Of a stretch of DNA of 64,000 nucleotides, positions 28,465-37,076 are shown piece after piece; within the stretch, counting starts at the first letter, position 1; the number at the start of each line of letters is the position of its first letter. This DNA comes from Martelella mediterranea. GTDB lineage: Bacteria > Pseudomonadota > Alphaproteobacteria > Rhizobiales > Rhizobiaceae. The notes under the pieces were generated by a model, which searched no databases, had not been told where the DNA came from, and was given only the letters and a program-made list of their open reading frames with translations. Where the stretch lies: positions 19,568 through 83,567 of the forward strand of contig PVUG01000017.1 of NCBI GenBank assembly GCA_003001975.1, given 5' to 3'. The position numbers and the translations under genes were made by a program.

Positions 28465-29397
28465 TTAGTCGAAGAGGCTCGAAACCGACGATTCGTGGCT
28501 GGTCCGGTTGATCGCCTCGCCGATAAGGGCGGCTGTGGAGATGACGCGGATATTGCCCGAAGCGACCATCTCGCCGCGCGGCTGGATCGAGTCGGTGATC
28601 ACCAGTTCCTCCAGCTTGGACGAGCCGATCCGCTGGACGGCAGCGCCGGAGAGAACGCCATGGGTGATGTAGGCGGTGACCGAAAGCGCGCCGTTGTTCA
28701 AAAGCGCCTCGGCCGCGTTGCACAGCGTGCCGCCGGAATCGATGATATCGTCGATCAGGATGCACTCCTTGCCCTCGACTTCACCGATGATGTTCATGAC
28801 CTCGGATTCGCCGGGGCGTTCGCGCCGCTTGTCGACGATGGCCAGCAGACAGTCCAGCCGCTTGGCCAGCGCACGGGCGCGCACCACGCCGCCGACATCG
28901 GGCGAAACCACCATGACATTGTCGAGATTGCGCCGCGCCTTGATGTCGCGCGCAAGAATCGGCAGTGCATAAAGGTTGTCGGTCGGAATATCGAAGAAAC
29001 CCTGGATCTGACCGGCATGCAGGTCGAGCGTCATCACACGGTTGGCGCCGGCCTGGGTGATCAGGTTGGCAACGAGCTTGGCCGAGATCGGCGTGCGCGG
29101 TCCGGGTTTACGGTCCTGTCTGGCATAGCCGAAATAGGGGAGAACCGCCGTGATGCGCCGCGCCGACGAACGTCGGAATGCGTCGATCATGATCAGCAAT
29201 TCCATCAGGTGGTCGTTGGTCGGGAAAGAGGTCGACTGGACGACAAAAACATCCTCGCCGCGCACATTTTCCTGAATTTCAACGAAAATTTCCTGATCGG
29301 CGAACCGCCTGACGCTCGCCTTGCCCATCGGGACATTGAGATAGTTGCAAATCGCTTCGGCAAGCTGTCGGTTGGAATTGCCTGCGAAAACTTTCAT
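28465..29397 (-). CDS. prs: Ribose-phosphate pyrophosphokinase
   Basis: This 310-residue enzyme makes PRPP from ribose-5-phosphate and ATP. It has [16 protein letters not shown] at the start, [18 protein letters not shown], and the PRPP-binding loop [24 protein letters not shown] 29397 gives normal length; an in-frame start at 29487 adds 30 basic residues without family support. PRPP made here feeds the apt and pur genes found elsewhere in the window. Confidence 0.97.
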   Translation of the reverse strand: MKVFAGNSNRQLAEAICNYLNVPMGKASVRRFADQEIFVEIQENVRGEDVFVVQSTSFPTNDHLMELLIMIDAFRRSSARRITAVLPYFGYARQDRKPGPRTPISAKLVANLITQAGANRVMTLDLHAGQIQGFFDIPTDNLYALPILARDIKARRNLDNVMVVSPDVGGVVRARALAKRLDCLLAIVDKRRERPGESEVMNIIGEVEGKECILIDDIIDSGGTLCNAAEALLNNGALSVTAYITHGVLSGAAVQRIGSSKLEELVITDSIQPRGEMVASGNIRVISTAALIGEAINRTSHESSVSSLFD

Positions 29398-29535
29398 GTC
29401 ATATCGCCCGTTGCGTCTGTCTGCCCGCTTTTTAACCGGCTTGCCTGTGAATGCAAGGCGGTTGTTACTGTCTTGTGACGGTTTCAACCGACTTTCCCGG
29501 ATTCTCCTGTGCCCGAGAGCCTGATCCAGACCATT

Positions 29536-30444
29536 TCAGCCCTGGCTGTCGAGCCAGGCAAGCAGGGAACCGACAGATTCCTGACCGATATCCGCCATCA
29601 TCGCCGGCGTTACCCCGTCCCACGGGTCGCTGCCGGAAAAACCGGCATCCGGAGAGGGCGTGCTGCCCTGGATGCGGTGGAGACGCAGACCGTCGGGACC
29701 GATGACATCCCAGACATAGACCACGGAGACCCGGCCATCCTGATCAACGACGGAGAAATAGCCCTTGAGACTGATGTCGGCGGTGGTCTGATCCATCGGC
29801 ACGATGGTCAGGCCGGCCGCGCGCACGCTGTCGCCAAGCCGGGCGGAAAGGGGCGCGAGCTTCTCCGATGGCGCGCCGATGATCGGCAGGAAGCGGATTG
29901 TCTGGGCTGCGGCAACAGCGGTGGCCGGCGGGGCAGAACTTGGTTGCGTCGTAGCAGGCTGCGCGGCGGCAGGCTGCGCCGCGGCCGGTTGAGTGGCGGC
30001 CGGTTGGGCGGCGATGGCCTGCTGTTGTACTGCCGTGGCAGGGGGGGCAGCAGGGGCAAGCTGCTGTGGCGCGGTTTGCGCTGCGGCCGGCGCGGCCGTT
30101 GAGGCAACGGCCGCCTGCTGCGGCTGGCCGAGCTGTTCGGCCTGCTGACCGAATGTGCTGGGCGGCCTGCCCCTTGCGGGCGTGGCATCGTGAGTCGTTG
30201 CCGCTTGCTGCTGATACGTTCCGCCGCCGGCCGGACTGTCGGAATATGTCGTTGTCGGCGGAGCAAGGTTCTGTCGGGCGACGTTGGTCTGCGGGGCTGC
30301 TGCGACAGGCGGCGGGTTCTGGGCGACCTGCGGCGAGGCCGAGCCGACCGGCGCCGGCGGTGTGGACGTCAATGTCAGCACATCGCTGGTGGAGCAGGCG
30401 GCAAGCAGGCCCGCAGCAACGAAAATGCTTGCCATCCGGAACAT
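29536..30444 (-). CDS. Ala/Pro/Gln-rich lipoprotein of unknown function
   Basis: This 302-residue protein has a signal peptide ending in lipobox LLAAC (cysteine at about residue 16), so it should be lipid-anchored in the periplasm. Residues 25-180 are low complexity, rich in Ala, Gln and Pro, with repeated QPAAA/QPAAT units at about 145-170. Residues 185-302 form a compact domain (TIRFLPIIGAPSEKLAPLS, YFSVVDQDGRVSVVYVWDV) that I do not recognise. It could be a cell-wall-spanning linker with a C-terminal binding domain. It is 82 bp downstream of the M24-type gene. Confidence 0.8.
   Translation of the reverse strand: MFRMASIFVAAGLLAACSTSDVLTLTSTPPAPVGSASPQVAQNPPPVAAAPQTNVARQNLAPPTTTYSDSPAGGGTYQQQAATTHDATPARGRPPSTFGQQAEQLGQPQQAAVASTAAPAAAQTAPQQLAPAAPPATAVQQQAIAAQPAATQPAAAQPAAAQPATTQPSSAPPATAVAAAQTIRFLPIIGAPSEKLAPLSARLGDSVRAAGLTIVPMDQTTADISLKGYFSVVDQDGRVSVVYVWDVIGPDGLRLHRIQGSTPSPDAGFSGSDPWDGVTPAMMADIGQESVGSLLAWLDSQG
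29942..30012. repeat. Short tandem 15-bp units coding QPAAA/QPAAT
   Basis: Within the lipoprotein gene, imperfect 15-bp units (for example GCGGCCGGTTGAGTG and GCGGCCGGTTGGGCG on the plus strand) repeat about four to five times. The repeat stays in frame and may vary in copy number between strains. Confidence 0.55.
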
Positions 30445-30525
30445 TTGATCACGCCCTTCCTTTGAAATCGTTCGCGATTTTCAGGAGCGGACGCTGTGTT
30501 GTCAAACGGTGGACGTGATCATGCT

Positions 30526-31677
30526 TTATTTTGTGTAAAGGTCGAGGCTGAGCCGCGAAAGCGGCCTGGGATCATCCTCGCCGGTCAGGTAGGTGCGACC
30601 GAGCGTCATTGCCGTACCGCTGTCGGAATCCATGAGGATAATGTGCACGAACAGCGACATCGAAGGCAGGATCGGGTTCGGATTCCCGGCGTGGAACATC
30701 TGGTGTTCCATCCATGACGGCGCGAACCGCGCGCCCAGTGAATAGCCGCAGGCATTCAGTCGGTGGCGGGAAAGGCCGCGGTCATCCATGATTTCGGCGT
30801 GCTTGTCGAAAACGTCGCCGAAACTGTGCCCGGGCCGCAGCAGTTCTTCAATCGCCTCCAGCGCAGCCCGTCCGGCGCCGTAAAGCGCGTGGTGCCGGTC
30901 GCTCGGCTCCCCAACCACCACCGTGCGCATCGCCGCCACATGATAATGAGCCCAGACGCCGGCCCATTCGAGCGTGAGCTGATCGTTTTCCAAAAGCGTC
31001 TGGCGCCCCGATTTCGCGCGGCACAGAAGCGCGCTTTCGCCGGAACCGATGATGAAATTGTTGGCCGGATAATCACCGCCTCCCGAAAGCACCGCACCCT
31101 GCATGGCAGACAGGATTTCGCCTTCATCGGCGCCCGGCCTGATCAGCGGCAGCGCTGCATCGAAGGCGTCGTCGCACAGTGTCGCAGCCTTTTCGATACA
31201 GGTGATCTCGGCCGGGCTTTTGATCAGGCGCAGATTGCTGACCAGATAGGAAGAATCCTCAATCTGGCAGAAGCTGGAAAGCTGCTCGTCGAGCAGGTGG
31301 GCGGACCGTCCGGTCATGCCGTGGGTGTCGTATTCGACGCCGATCCGGCAGCCAAGCAGGTCGAGGTCGGCAAGCATTTCCTTCAGGTCCCGGCTCGGAT
31401 CGGTCTGGCCGCGATCGACCCAGATGCGGATATCGCTGATATTCGAGGTCTGGCGCGCCTGGCGGACATCGGCCGAACGGGTCAGAAGCGTCATCTTGCC
31501 GTCGGCGGTCACCGCAAGGCACTGGAAAAACACGAAGCCGAAGGTGTCATATCCCGTCAGCCAGTACATGCTTTCCTGCGCAAACAGCAGCACGGCATCG
31601 AGCTTCTTGGCTGCCATTGCGCTTTTCAGCCGCGTCAGCCTCTCGGCATATTCTTCGCTTTCAAAGATAAGCGCCAT
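30526..31677 (-). CDS. M24 (creatinase/aminopeptidase P fold) family protein lacking metal ligands
   Basis: This 383-residue protein has a creatinase N-terminal domain (about 10-140, with ESMYWLTGYDTFGF) and a pita-bread M24 domain (about 155-380). Where metallopeptidases have two aspartates, this protein has LTLEWAGVW and HVAAMRT. The GHG histidine region reads CGYSLGARF, and the last acidic ligand region is VHIILMDSD. All the metal ligands I can align are replaced, so it is probably not an aminopeptidase and may act like metal-independent creatinase-type hydrolases. ATG 31677 follows GGGGAGACAGAT. It lies downstream of pgeF. Confidence 0.85.
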   Translation of the reverse strand: MALIFESEEYAERLTRLKSAMAAKKLDAVLLFAQESMYWLTGYDTFGFVFFQCLAVTADGKMTLLTRSADVRQARQTSNISDIRIWVDRGQTDPSRDLKEMLADLDLLGCRIGVEYDTHGMTGRSAHLLDEQLSSFCQIEDSSYLVSNLRLIKSPAEITCIEKAATLCDDAFDAALPLIRPGADEGEILSAMQGAVLSGGGDYPANNFIIGSGESALLCRAKSGRQTLLENDQLTLEWAGVWAHYHVAAMRTVVVGEPSDRHHALYGAGRAALEAIEELLRPGHSFGDVFDKHAEIMDDRGLSRHRLNACGYSLGARFAPSWMEHQMFHAGNPNPILPSMSLFVHIILMDSDSGTAMTLGRTYLTGEDDPRPLSRLSLDLYTK

Positions 31678-31722
31678 ATCTGTCTCCCCGGGCGTGTGTG
31701 GCACGCTGTTGACATGTGAAGC

Positions 31723-32541
31723 TCACCGAGCCCCGATCGAAATCGCCGAAATCTGCCGGCCGTAGTCCGGTTCGCCACGATGGGTGGCGCGGCGATAGGA
31801 AAAGAAATCCTGCTCGTTTTCATATGTACACTGTCCGACGATGTCGTGGACAATGCCGGCACGGTCCAGTTTCAGGCCGATAAAGCCAGCAAGGTCGAAG
31901 AGCGCGTGCCCCGCCGTTTCCGACGGTGTGAAGAAACGCGCAAATGCGCTGTCGGCCTGTGTAAAGCGTTCGATGAATTCCGGGCCGACTTCATAAGCCT
32001 TGCTGCCGATTGCCGGGCCCAGGCTTGCAACAATCGCCTCACGTCGTGCGCCGAGTGCAATCATCGCGTCTGCTGTTGTCTCCAGTATGCCGGTGAAAGC
32101 GCCGCGCCAGCCGGCATGGGCCGCACCGACAACGCCGTTTTCGGTATCGGCCAGCAATACCGGCCCGCAATCGGCCGTCAGGACACCGAGCACAAGCCCC
32201 GGCGTGCTGGTCACCAGACTATCAGCGCGCGGCCGGTCGCCGGTCAGGGGCCGGTCCACGGCGACCACATCGGCCGAATGGCACTGATGGAGGTTGATGA
32301 GGTTGTCGGCGTTCTCGCCAAACCATCCGGCCACCGCGGCGCGATTCGCTGCGACATTTTCAGTCCCGTCATCCGACCCCGCGCCACAGTTGAGGCTGTC
32401 GTAGATGCCGGTCGAGACACCGCCCCGGCGCGTGAAAAAGCCGTGACGGAAACCGGTTCCGGAAAGCCGCGCGCTCAAGAGCGGGCTTTGAACCGGGACA
32501 GGTTCAGCATGGGTTTCGGCTGTCCGGTCGGACTGGCGCAT
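31723..32541 (-). CDS. pgeF: Peptidoglycan editing factor PgeF (YfiH family)
   Basis: This 272-residue protein has the YfiH/laccase-domain signatures: HGFFTRRGGVS, the histidine in NLHQCHSADV, LTADCGPVLLAD and GAAHAGWRG, which supply the Zn-binding His/Cys/His residues. In Escherichia coli this protein removes mis-incorporated L-serine from peptidoglycan precursors. It was formerly annotated as polyphenol oxidase. It follows the methyltransferase gene at a 54-bp distance and is probably part of the lgt operon. Confidence 0.93.
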   Translation of the reverse strand: MRQSDRTAETHAEPVPVQSPLLSARLSGTGFRHGFFTRRGGVSTGIYDSLNCGAGSDDGTENVAANRAAVAGWFGENADNLINLHQCHSADVVAVDRPLTGDRPRADSLVTSTPGLVLGVLTADCGPVLLADTENGVVGAAHAGWRGAFTGILETTADAMIALGARREAIVASLGPAIGSKAYEVGPEFIERFTQADSAFARFFTPSETAGHALFDLAGFIGLKLDRAGIVHDIVGQCTYENEQDFFSYRRATHRGEPDYGRQISAISIGAR

Positions 32542-32595
32542 TGCAATTTCCTGGATCGTGTTTTGGCGGATGTTGGTGTGGGGCAGGTGTGGTTG

Positions 32596-33696
32596 TCAAT
32601 CCTCGGCGTCAAACGGAATGAGCGCCAATGACCGGTGGGAAACGCACAATACCTTGAAAAGGTTACCCATTTCGTCAGCGCCTTCCCCTGCAAGTCGGCG
32701 GGCGGCCGCGACGATCTGCTGCTGGGTTTCGAAACTCTTTCCCCGGCCGAGCTGCGAAGCACGGGGACCGAGGCCGAGACCGGCGAGAAAAGCGCCCTGC
32801 ATCATCATCGGATGGACATGGGCGCCCTCATGCTGCGCGGCAGCGGCAAGGGCTGCAAAATCGACATGGCTGGTGAGGTCTGCCTCGCCCGGATGGGCAA
32901 GCGGCGGATCGAAAACATGCTTGCGCACGGCCTGCAGGGTGTCGCCGAAACCGCTGTTCAGGTGGCCGTAATCGATGATCAGCGCGCTGCCGCCACCGGT
33001 CTTCAGCCTTTCGGCAATGCGGGCCATCAGCGCTTCGCGCGCCGGGGCAGGTTCGAAGATCGTGCCGTCGGCCTGTGTTTTCCAGTTGGCGGGAAGGGCG
33101 GCAGGATCAAGCCGGGCAGGGGAGACGCCGAAGGTCAGCGCGCCCTCGTCGTCAAGCGTCACCACGCGTTCGAAGAAACCGCTTCCCGTCTTGACGAACT
33201 GGCGCGTGGCGATAGCGTCGAACAATTCATTGGCGACAAACAGGGTGAAGCCGTCGGGCGCCGCGCCAATATCATCGATCCAGACGATCCGGTCGGTGTG
33301 GCGCGTAAGAGTGTCGGCCTGGCGCGCGCGCAACGCCGGGCTGGTTTCCATCAGGGCTACCGAAAGCCCGTCATAGAGGTCGGGCGCCAATTGGGCGATG
33401 ACGTTCAGAATATCCGCCATCATCGTGCCGCGCCCCGGCCCGCCCTCGATCAGCACGGTTTTCTCGGGGCGGCCGTGGCTTTGCCAGACCTGAATCAGGA
33501 AGATGCCGACGAGTTCGCCGAAAAGCTGCGAGACTTCCGGCGCCGTGGTGAAATCGCCGCTACGGCCCAGCGGATCACGGTTGAGATAATAGCCGTATTC
33601 CGGATCGGCCAGGCAGAGGGTGAAATAGGTGCTGACCGGCATCGGCCCGCCGGTCTCGATCATTGTTTTGATCTTTTTGCCAAGCGGCGTGGTCAC
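32596..33696 (-). CDS. NDUFAF7/MidA-family SAM-dependent methyltransferase
   Basis: This 366-residue protein has the DUF185 features YFTLCLADPEYGYYLNRDPLGRSGDFTTAPE-type N-terminus (residues about 20-50), the SAM-binding stretch IEGGPGRGTMMADIL, ANELFDAIATRQF and IDYGHLNSGFGDTL. The mitochondrial homologue methylates an arginine of a complex I subunit; the bacterial target is likely similar but not shown. GTG 33696 overlaps the lgt stop as GTGA, so it is coupled to lgt. The extension to 33804 is rejected because it overlaps lgt. Confidence 0.9.
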   Translation of the reverse strand: MTTPLGKKIKTMIETGGPMPVSTYFTLCLADPEYGYYLNRDPLGRSGDFTTAPEVSQLFGELVGIFLIQVWQSHGRPEKTVLIEGGPGRGTMMADILNVIAQLAPDLYDGLSVALMETSPALRARQADTLTRHTDRIVWIDDIGAAPDGFTLFVANELFDAIATRQFVKTGSGFFERVVTLDDEGALTFGVSPARLDPAALPANWKTQADGTIFEPAPAREALMARIAERLKTGGGSALIIDYGHLNSGFGDTLQAVRKHVFDPPLAHPGEADLTSHVDFAALAAAAQHEGAHVHPMMMQGAFLAGLGLGPRASQLGRGKSFETQQQIVAAARRLAGEGADEMGNLFKVLCVSHRSLALIPFDAED

Positions 33697-34535
33697 GATG
33701 GTCTGTCCGTGTCTGCGCGCCTTGCCATGCGGCCGGAATACCAGATGCCCCACAGCCCGGCGAGCAGCATCGGAAGCGACAGCACCATGCCCATGGTCAG
33801 CCAACCGCCGAAGAGATAGCCAAGCTGCGGGTCGGGTTCGCGGAAGAATTCCACGAAGATGCGCGACAGGGCGTAGAGGCAGATGAAGATACTGCCCGTC
33901 AGCCCCGGGCGCTTCAGCGTGTGGAAAAACTGCGTGGCGATGAACAGGATGATGAGCGTGACAAGACCCTCAAGGCCCGCCTCGTAAAGCTGGCTCGGGT
34001 GACGCGGCAGCGCCCCGGCGCCGGGAAACACCATGGCCCATGGCACATCGCTCACCCGGCCCCAAAGCTCGCCGTTGATGAAATTGGCGATGCGGCCGAA
34101 AAACAGGCCGATCGGGGTCACGGTCGCCATCAGGTCGAGCAGCGACCAGGTGTTGATGGCATGTTTGCGCGAGAAGAAGATCATGACCGTGATCATGCCG
34201 ATCAGCCCGCCGTGGAACGACATGCCGCCATCCCAGACCTTGAAGACCATCAGCGGATTGGAAAGAAAAGCGTCGGGGACGTAGAACAGCATGTAGCCGA
34301 GCCGTCCGCCAACGACGATGCCCAGAACGGACCAGGTGATGAAATCGTCAAGCCGCGCCAGCGTCATCGGCTGCTTGCCGGCGGGCCAGAGCCGTTCTTT
34401 TTTCAGCAGCCAGCGTGCATAAAGCCAGCCGAGCAGAATGCCCGCGACATAGGCAAGCCCGTACCAGTGAACCTGCAACGGTCCGAGACGAAGCGCCACC
34501 GGATCGATAGCCGGATAGGGCATGGAGGCAAGCAT
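33693..34535 (-). CDS. lgt: Phosphatidylglycerol-prolipoprotein diacylglyceryl transferase
   Basis: This membrane enzyme of about 280 residues adds diacylglycerol to the lipobox cysteine of prolipoproteins. It has seven hydrophobic segments, HWYGLAYVAGILLGW, the essential HGGLIG, the Lgt signature GRIANFINGELWGR, and ALSRIFVEFFREPD. Starts at 34553 (TTG), 34535 (ATG) and 34523 (ATG) are all possible and none has a clear ribosome site. I chose 34535. It leads the lgt-methyltransferase-pgeF-M24 group, and two lipoprotein-like genes in this window would be its substrates. Confidence 0.94.
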   Translation of the reverse strand: MLASMPYPAIDPVALRLGPLQVHWYGLAYVAGILLGWLYARWLLKKERLWPAGKQPMTLARLDDFITWSVLGIVVGGRLGYMLFYVPDAFLSNPLMVFKVWDGGMSFHGGLIGMITVMIFFSRKHAINTWSLLDLMATVTPIGLFFGRIANFINGELWGRVSDVPWAMVFPGAGALPRHPSQLYEAGLEGLVTLIILFIATQFFHTLKRPGLTGSIFICLYALSRIFVEFFREPDPQLGYLFGGWLTMGMVLSLPMLLAGLWGIWYSGRMARRADTDRPS

Positions 34536-34733
34536 GATATGGTCTGGCAGCAAGGTCTGAATTCCTCTATGGTCGGCGGGAAGATGGCGACATAATGCGG
34601 CCCGGTCAAGTTCGTCCGCGGTGCCGCTTCATGTACATTGTTTGCAGCCGGGCTTGCGCCTTTGCGACGGCTTCACTAACTCATGGGCAGGCACCGGTAC
34701 GGTGCGCCCCGCATTGCGACAGGAGAAACCGAC

Positions 34734-34997
34734 ATGACATCCGGCACCACGCGCATCCTCGACGATCTGGCGAAACTGATGACCGATGCCGCAGGCTCGG
34801 TTCAAAGCGCGAGCAAGGACCTTGAAACCGCGGTCAAGGCGCAGGTGGAGCGCTGGCTGAACAGCATGGATGTGGTCCAGCGCGAAGAATTCAACGCTGT
34901 GCGTGAGATGGCGATCAAGGCGCGCGACGAAAACGACGAGCTGCGCGCGCGCATCGATGCGCTCGAGGCACAGCTGAAAGAAAAGGCCGGCGAATAA
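34734..34997 (+). CDS. ubiK: UbiK/BMFP-type accessory protein
   Basis: This 87-residue protein matches the BMFP family: an amphipathic N-terminal part (RILDDLAKLMTDAAGSVQS) and a C-terminal coiled coil (EFNAVREMAIKARDENDELR, then RIDALEAQLKEK). UbiK assists the ubiquinone biosynthesis complex with UbiJ, and homologues can fuse membranes in vitro. ATG 34734 follows AGGAG; the upstream 17 codons are rejected. A terminator follows. Confidence 0.88.
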   Translation: MTSGTTRILDDLAKLMTDAAGSVQSASKDLETAVKAQVERWLNSMDVVQREEFNAVREMAIKARDENDELRARIDALEAQLKEKAGE

Positions 34998-35032
34998 CCG
35001 CCGCCTCGAAAAATCGGAATACAAATGTACAA

Positions 35033-35060
35033 GGCAGGTCTCATCGAGGCCTGCTTTTTT
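35033..35060 (+). terminator. Rho-independent terminator after ubiK
   Basis: Arms GCAGG and CCTGC (extendable by neighbouring bases) enclose TCTCATCGAGG and are followed by six T residues, 36 bp after the ubiK stop. Confidence 0.82.
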
Positions 35061-35188
35061 CGTTTGCGGCAAGCGTGTTGTTGCCCGAAACCGGTCCGGT
35101 AAGGTTCCCGAAGGCCGATTGAAGCTTTTCGGCAAGACTTTCACCAAAAAAAATCCCGCCTGTGGACATGGTTAAAAAAGGCAATTCG

Positions 35189-35237
35189 CTGAATCATTTA
35201 GGTCATGGCTCTGAATCATTTTCGTAACGCGAAAATG
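35189..35237. promoter_or_regulatory. Direct repeats and palindrome upstream of the YbjN-like gene
   Basis: The 402-bp gap between ubiK and the YbjN-like gene holds CTGAATCATTT twice, at 35189-35199 and 35211-35221. The starts are 22 bp apart, or two helical turns. The second copy runs into a perfect inverted repeat CATTTTCG-TAACG-CGAAAATG (35217-35237). Each direct repeat contains GAATC, a CcrM methylation site (GANTC). This looks like a protein-binding region; which protein binds is unknown. A possible TATACA -10 box occurs near 35287-35292. Confidence 0.45.
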
Positions 35238-35399
35238 ACAGATCACGGGAAAGCGGCATGCGGGGGGCTGGTGTTGGCGAATACGCATTATACACTGATT
35301 TTAATAGATGATTCGAAATAGAGCCCGGTGCGTGCAACGCGGGGAGGCCGGTATCGCAACTGGCCGAAGCCGGTGGGCGGTACTCGGAAAAGGTGGTTT

Positions 35400-35900
35400 A
35401 TGGGTCTTGGTCTTTTGGAAATTGAACGTTTGAACAATCCGGTCGACATGATCGAGTTCGTGGCATCCACGAATGACTGGAGTTTCGAGCGTTCCGGCGA
35501 GGACGAGATCGCGATGACGGTCGGTGGCCGTTGGGCCGACTATCACGTCTCGTTTTCATGGATGAGCCAGCATGAGGCGCTGCATCTTGCCTGCGCCTTC
35601 GACCTGCGCGTACCTGACCACAGGGTGACCGAACTTGTACGCCTGCTGTCGCGCGTCAATTCCCAGGTGCTGATGGGCCATTTCGATTTCTGGCCGCATG
35701 AAAATGTTGTCGTTTTCCGTCACTCGCTGCTTCTGGCAGGCGGCGCCGAGCCCACCAACCAGCAGGTCGAGGGCACGCTGTCGAACGGGCTCGATGTGTG
35801 CGAGAATTATTTTCAGGCCTTCCAGTTCGTCGTCTGGTCCGGCATGTCGGCCGAAGACGCCATGAAGGCAGTGTTGTTCGAAACGGTTGGAGAGGCCTGA
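35400..35900 (+). CDS. YbjN domain-containing protein
   Basis: This 166-residue protein matches the alphaproteobacterial YbjN/DUF1790 family with a type III secretion chaperone-like fold (WSFERSGEDEIAMTVGGRW, LARVNSQVLMGHF-like region, FQFVVWSGMSAEDAM near the end). The molecular role is not settled. ATG 35400 has AAAAGGTGG upstream. It sits one base before proC and is presumably co-transcribed with it, as in other Rhizobiales. Confidence 0.88.
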   Translation: MGLGLLEIERLNNPVDMIEFVASTNDWSFERSGEDEIAMTVGGRWADYHVSFSWMSQHEALHLACAFDLRVPDHRVTELVRLLSRVNSQVLMGHFDFWPHENVVVFRHSLLLAGGAEPTNQQVEGTLSNGLDVCENYFQAFQFVVWSGMSAEDAMKAVLFETVGEA

Positions 35901-35901
35901 T

Positions 35902-36723
35902 ATGGCGGATCTCGGCGAAATCGAAGGACTGGTTCTGGTCGGCGCCGGCAATATGGGCGGCGCAATGCTGTCCGGCTGGGTTGCTGGCGGGGTGCCGCGC
36001 GAGGCGATCACGGTGATCGATCCGAACCCCTCCAACAGCATCAAGAGCCTTCTGGACCGCAGCGGCATCCGCCATGCGGTCGCGCCGCCGGACAATATCA
36101 AGGCGAAGATCCTCATTCTCGCGGTCAAGCCGCAGGTCATGTATGCGGTGCTCGACACGATTATCCCGATAATCGATGACGATACGCTGGTGATCTCCGT
36201 TGCCGCCGGCAAGACGCTTGCCTATTTCGAGGAACGTCTCGGTCAGCACGCCATGATCCGCACGATCCCGAATACGCCGTCCATGGTCGGACGCGGCGTC
36301 ATCGGCGCCTTTGCCAACAGCCTTGTCTCAGCGCCCGCACGGGAAAAGGCGGATATGCTGCTTTCCGCTGTCGGTCAGGTCGAGTGGGTGGAAAAGGAAG
36401 CAGACATCGACGCCGTGACGGCGGTTTCGGGCAGCGGGCCTGCCTATGTCTTCTATCTGGTCGAGTGCATGGCAGAGGCCGGGCGCAAGCTCGGGCTTGA
36501 CGAAGATCTCGCCATGCGGCTTGCGCGCGGTACGGTGATCGGCGCGGGCGCGCTGATGGACGGATCTGAGGACGAGGCCGGAACGCTGCGCAAGAACGTG
36601 ACGTCTCCCGGCGGAACCACGGCGGCAGCCCTTGAGCATCTGATGGCCGAAGACGGCCTGCAGCCGGTCTTCGATCAAGCGCTGGAGGCCGCCTGCAAAC
36701 GCTCCCGAGAACTGGCAGGCTGA
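35902..36723 (+). CDS. proC: Pyrroline-5-carboxylate reductase
   Basis: This 273-residue enzyme carries out the last step of proline synthesis with NAD(P)H. It has the Rossmann motif VLVGAGNMGGAMLSGW, the VKPQVM segment, RTIPNTPSMVGRGV and the C-terminal signature VTSPGGTTAAALEHL. ATG 35902 follows GGAGAGG; five codons upstream another ATG overlaps the YbjN gene. The tRNA-binding protein gene starts 5 bp after its stop. Confidence 0.96.
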   Translation: MADLGEIEGLVLVGAGNMGGAMLSGWVAGGVPREAITVIDPNPSNSIKSLLDRSGIRHAVAPPDNIKAKILILAVKPQVMYAVLDTIIPIIDDDTLVISVAAGKTLAYFEERLGQHAMIRTIPNTPSMVGRGVIGAFANSLVSAPAREKADMLLSAVGQVEWVEKEADIDAVTAVSGSGPAYVFYLVECMAEAGRKLGLDEDLAMRLARGTVIGAGALMDGSEDEAGTLRKNVTSPGGTTAAALEHLMAEDGLQPVFDQALEAACKRSRELAG

Positions 36724-36728
36724 ACGCG

Positions 36729-37070
36729 ATGACAGACGAGATTGCATTCGATGATTTCCTGAAGGTGGATATCCGCGCGGGCACGATCGTCGAGGCGGAA
36801 ACCTTTCCCGAGGCGCGTAAACCCGCCTACAAGCTGAAGATCGATTTCGGGCCGGACATCGGCATCAAAAAGTCGTCCGCCCAGATCACGGTGCACTATA
36901 CGCCGGAAACACTGGTCGGCAGGCAGGTGATGGCGGTTGTCAATTTTCCGCCGCGCCAGATCGGCCCGTTCCGCTCGGAAGTGCTGACCCTCGGCATGGC
37001 CGATGAAAATGGCGACGTCGTTCTCGCCGCAATCGGCAAGCCGGTCGAAAACGGCGCAAGGCTGCACTGA
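36729..37070 (+). CDS. csaA: CsaA-like tRNA-binding domain protein
   Basis: This 113-residue protein consists of one EMAP-II/OB-fold tRNA-binding domain (DFLKVDIRAGTIVEAETFPEA, then NFPPRQIGPFRSEVLTLG). CsaA proteins dimerise and were proposed to have chaperone or tRNA-binding roles. The name follows similarity to Bacillus CsaA. It is the last gene of the YbjN-proC-csaA group and converges with the kinase gene, 6 bp away. Confidence 0.88.
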   Translation: MTDEIAFDDFLKVDIRAGTIVEAETFPEARKPAYKLKIDFGPDIGIKKSSAQITVHYTPETLVGRQVMAVVNFPPRQIGPFRSEVLTLGMADENGDVVLAAIGKPVENGARLH

Positions 37071-37076
37071 AGCCTA

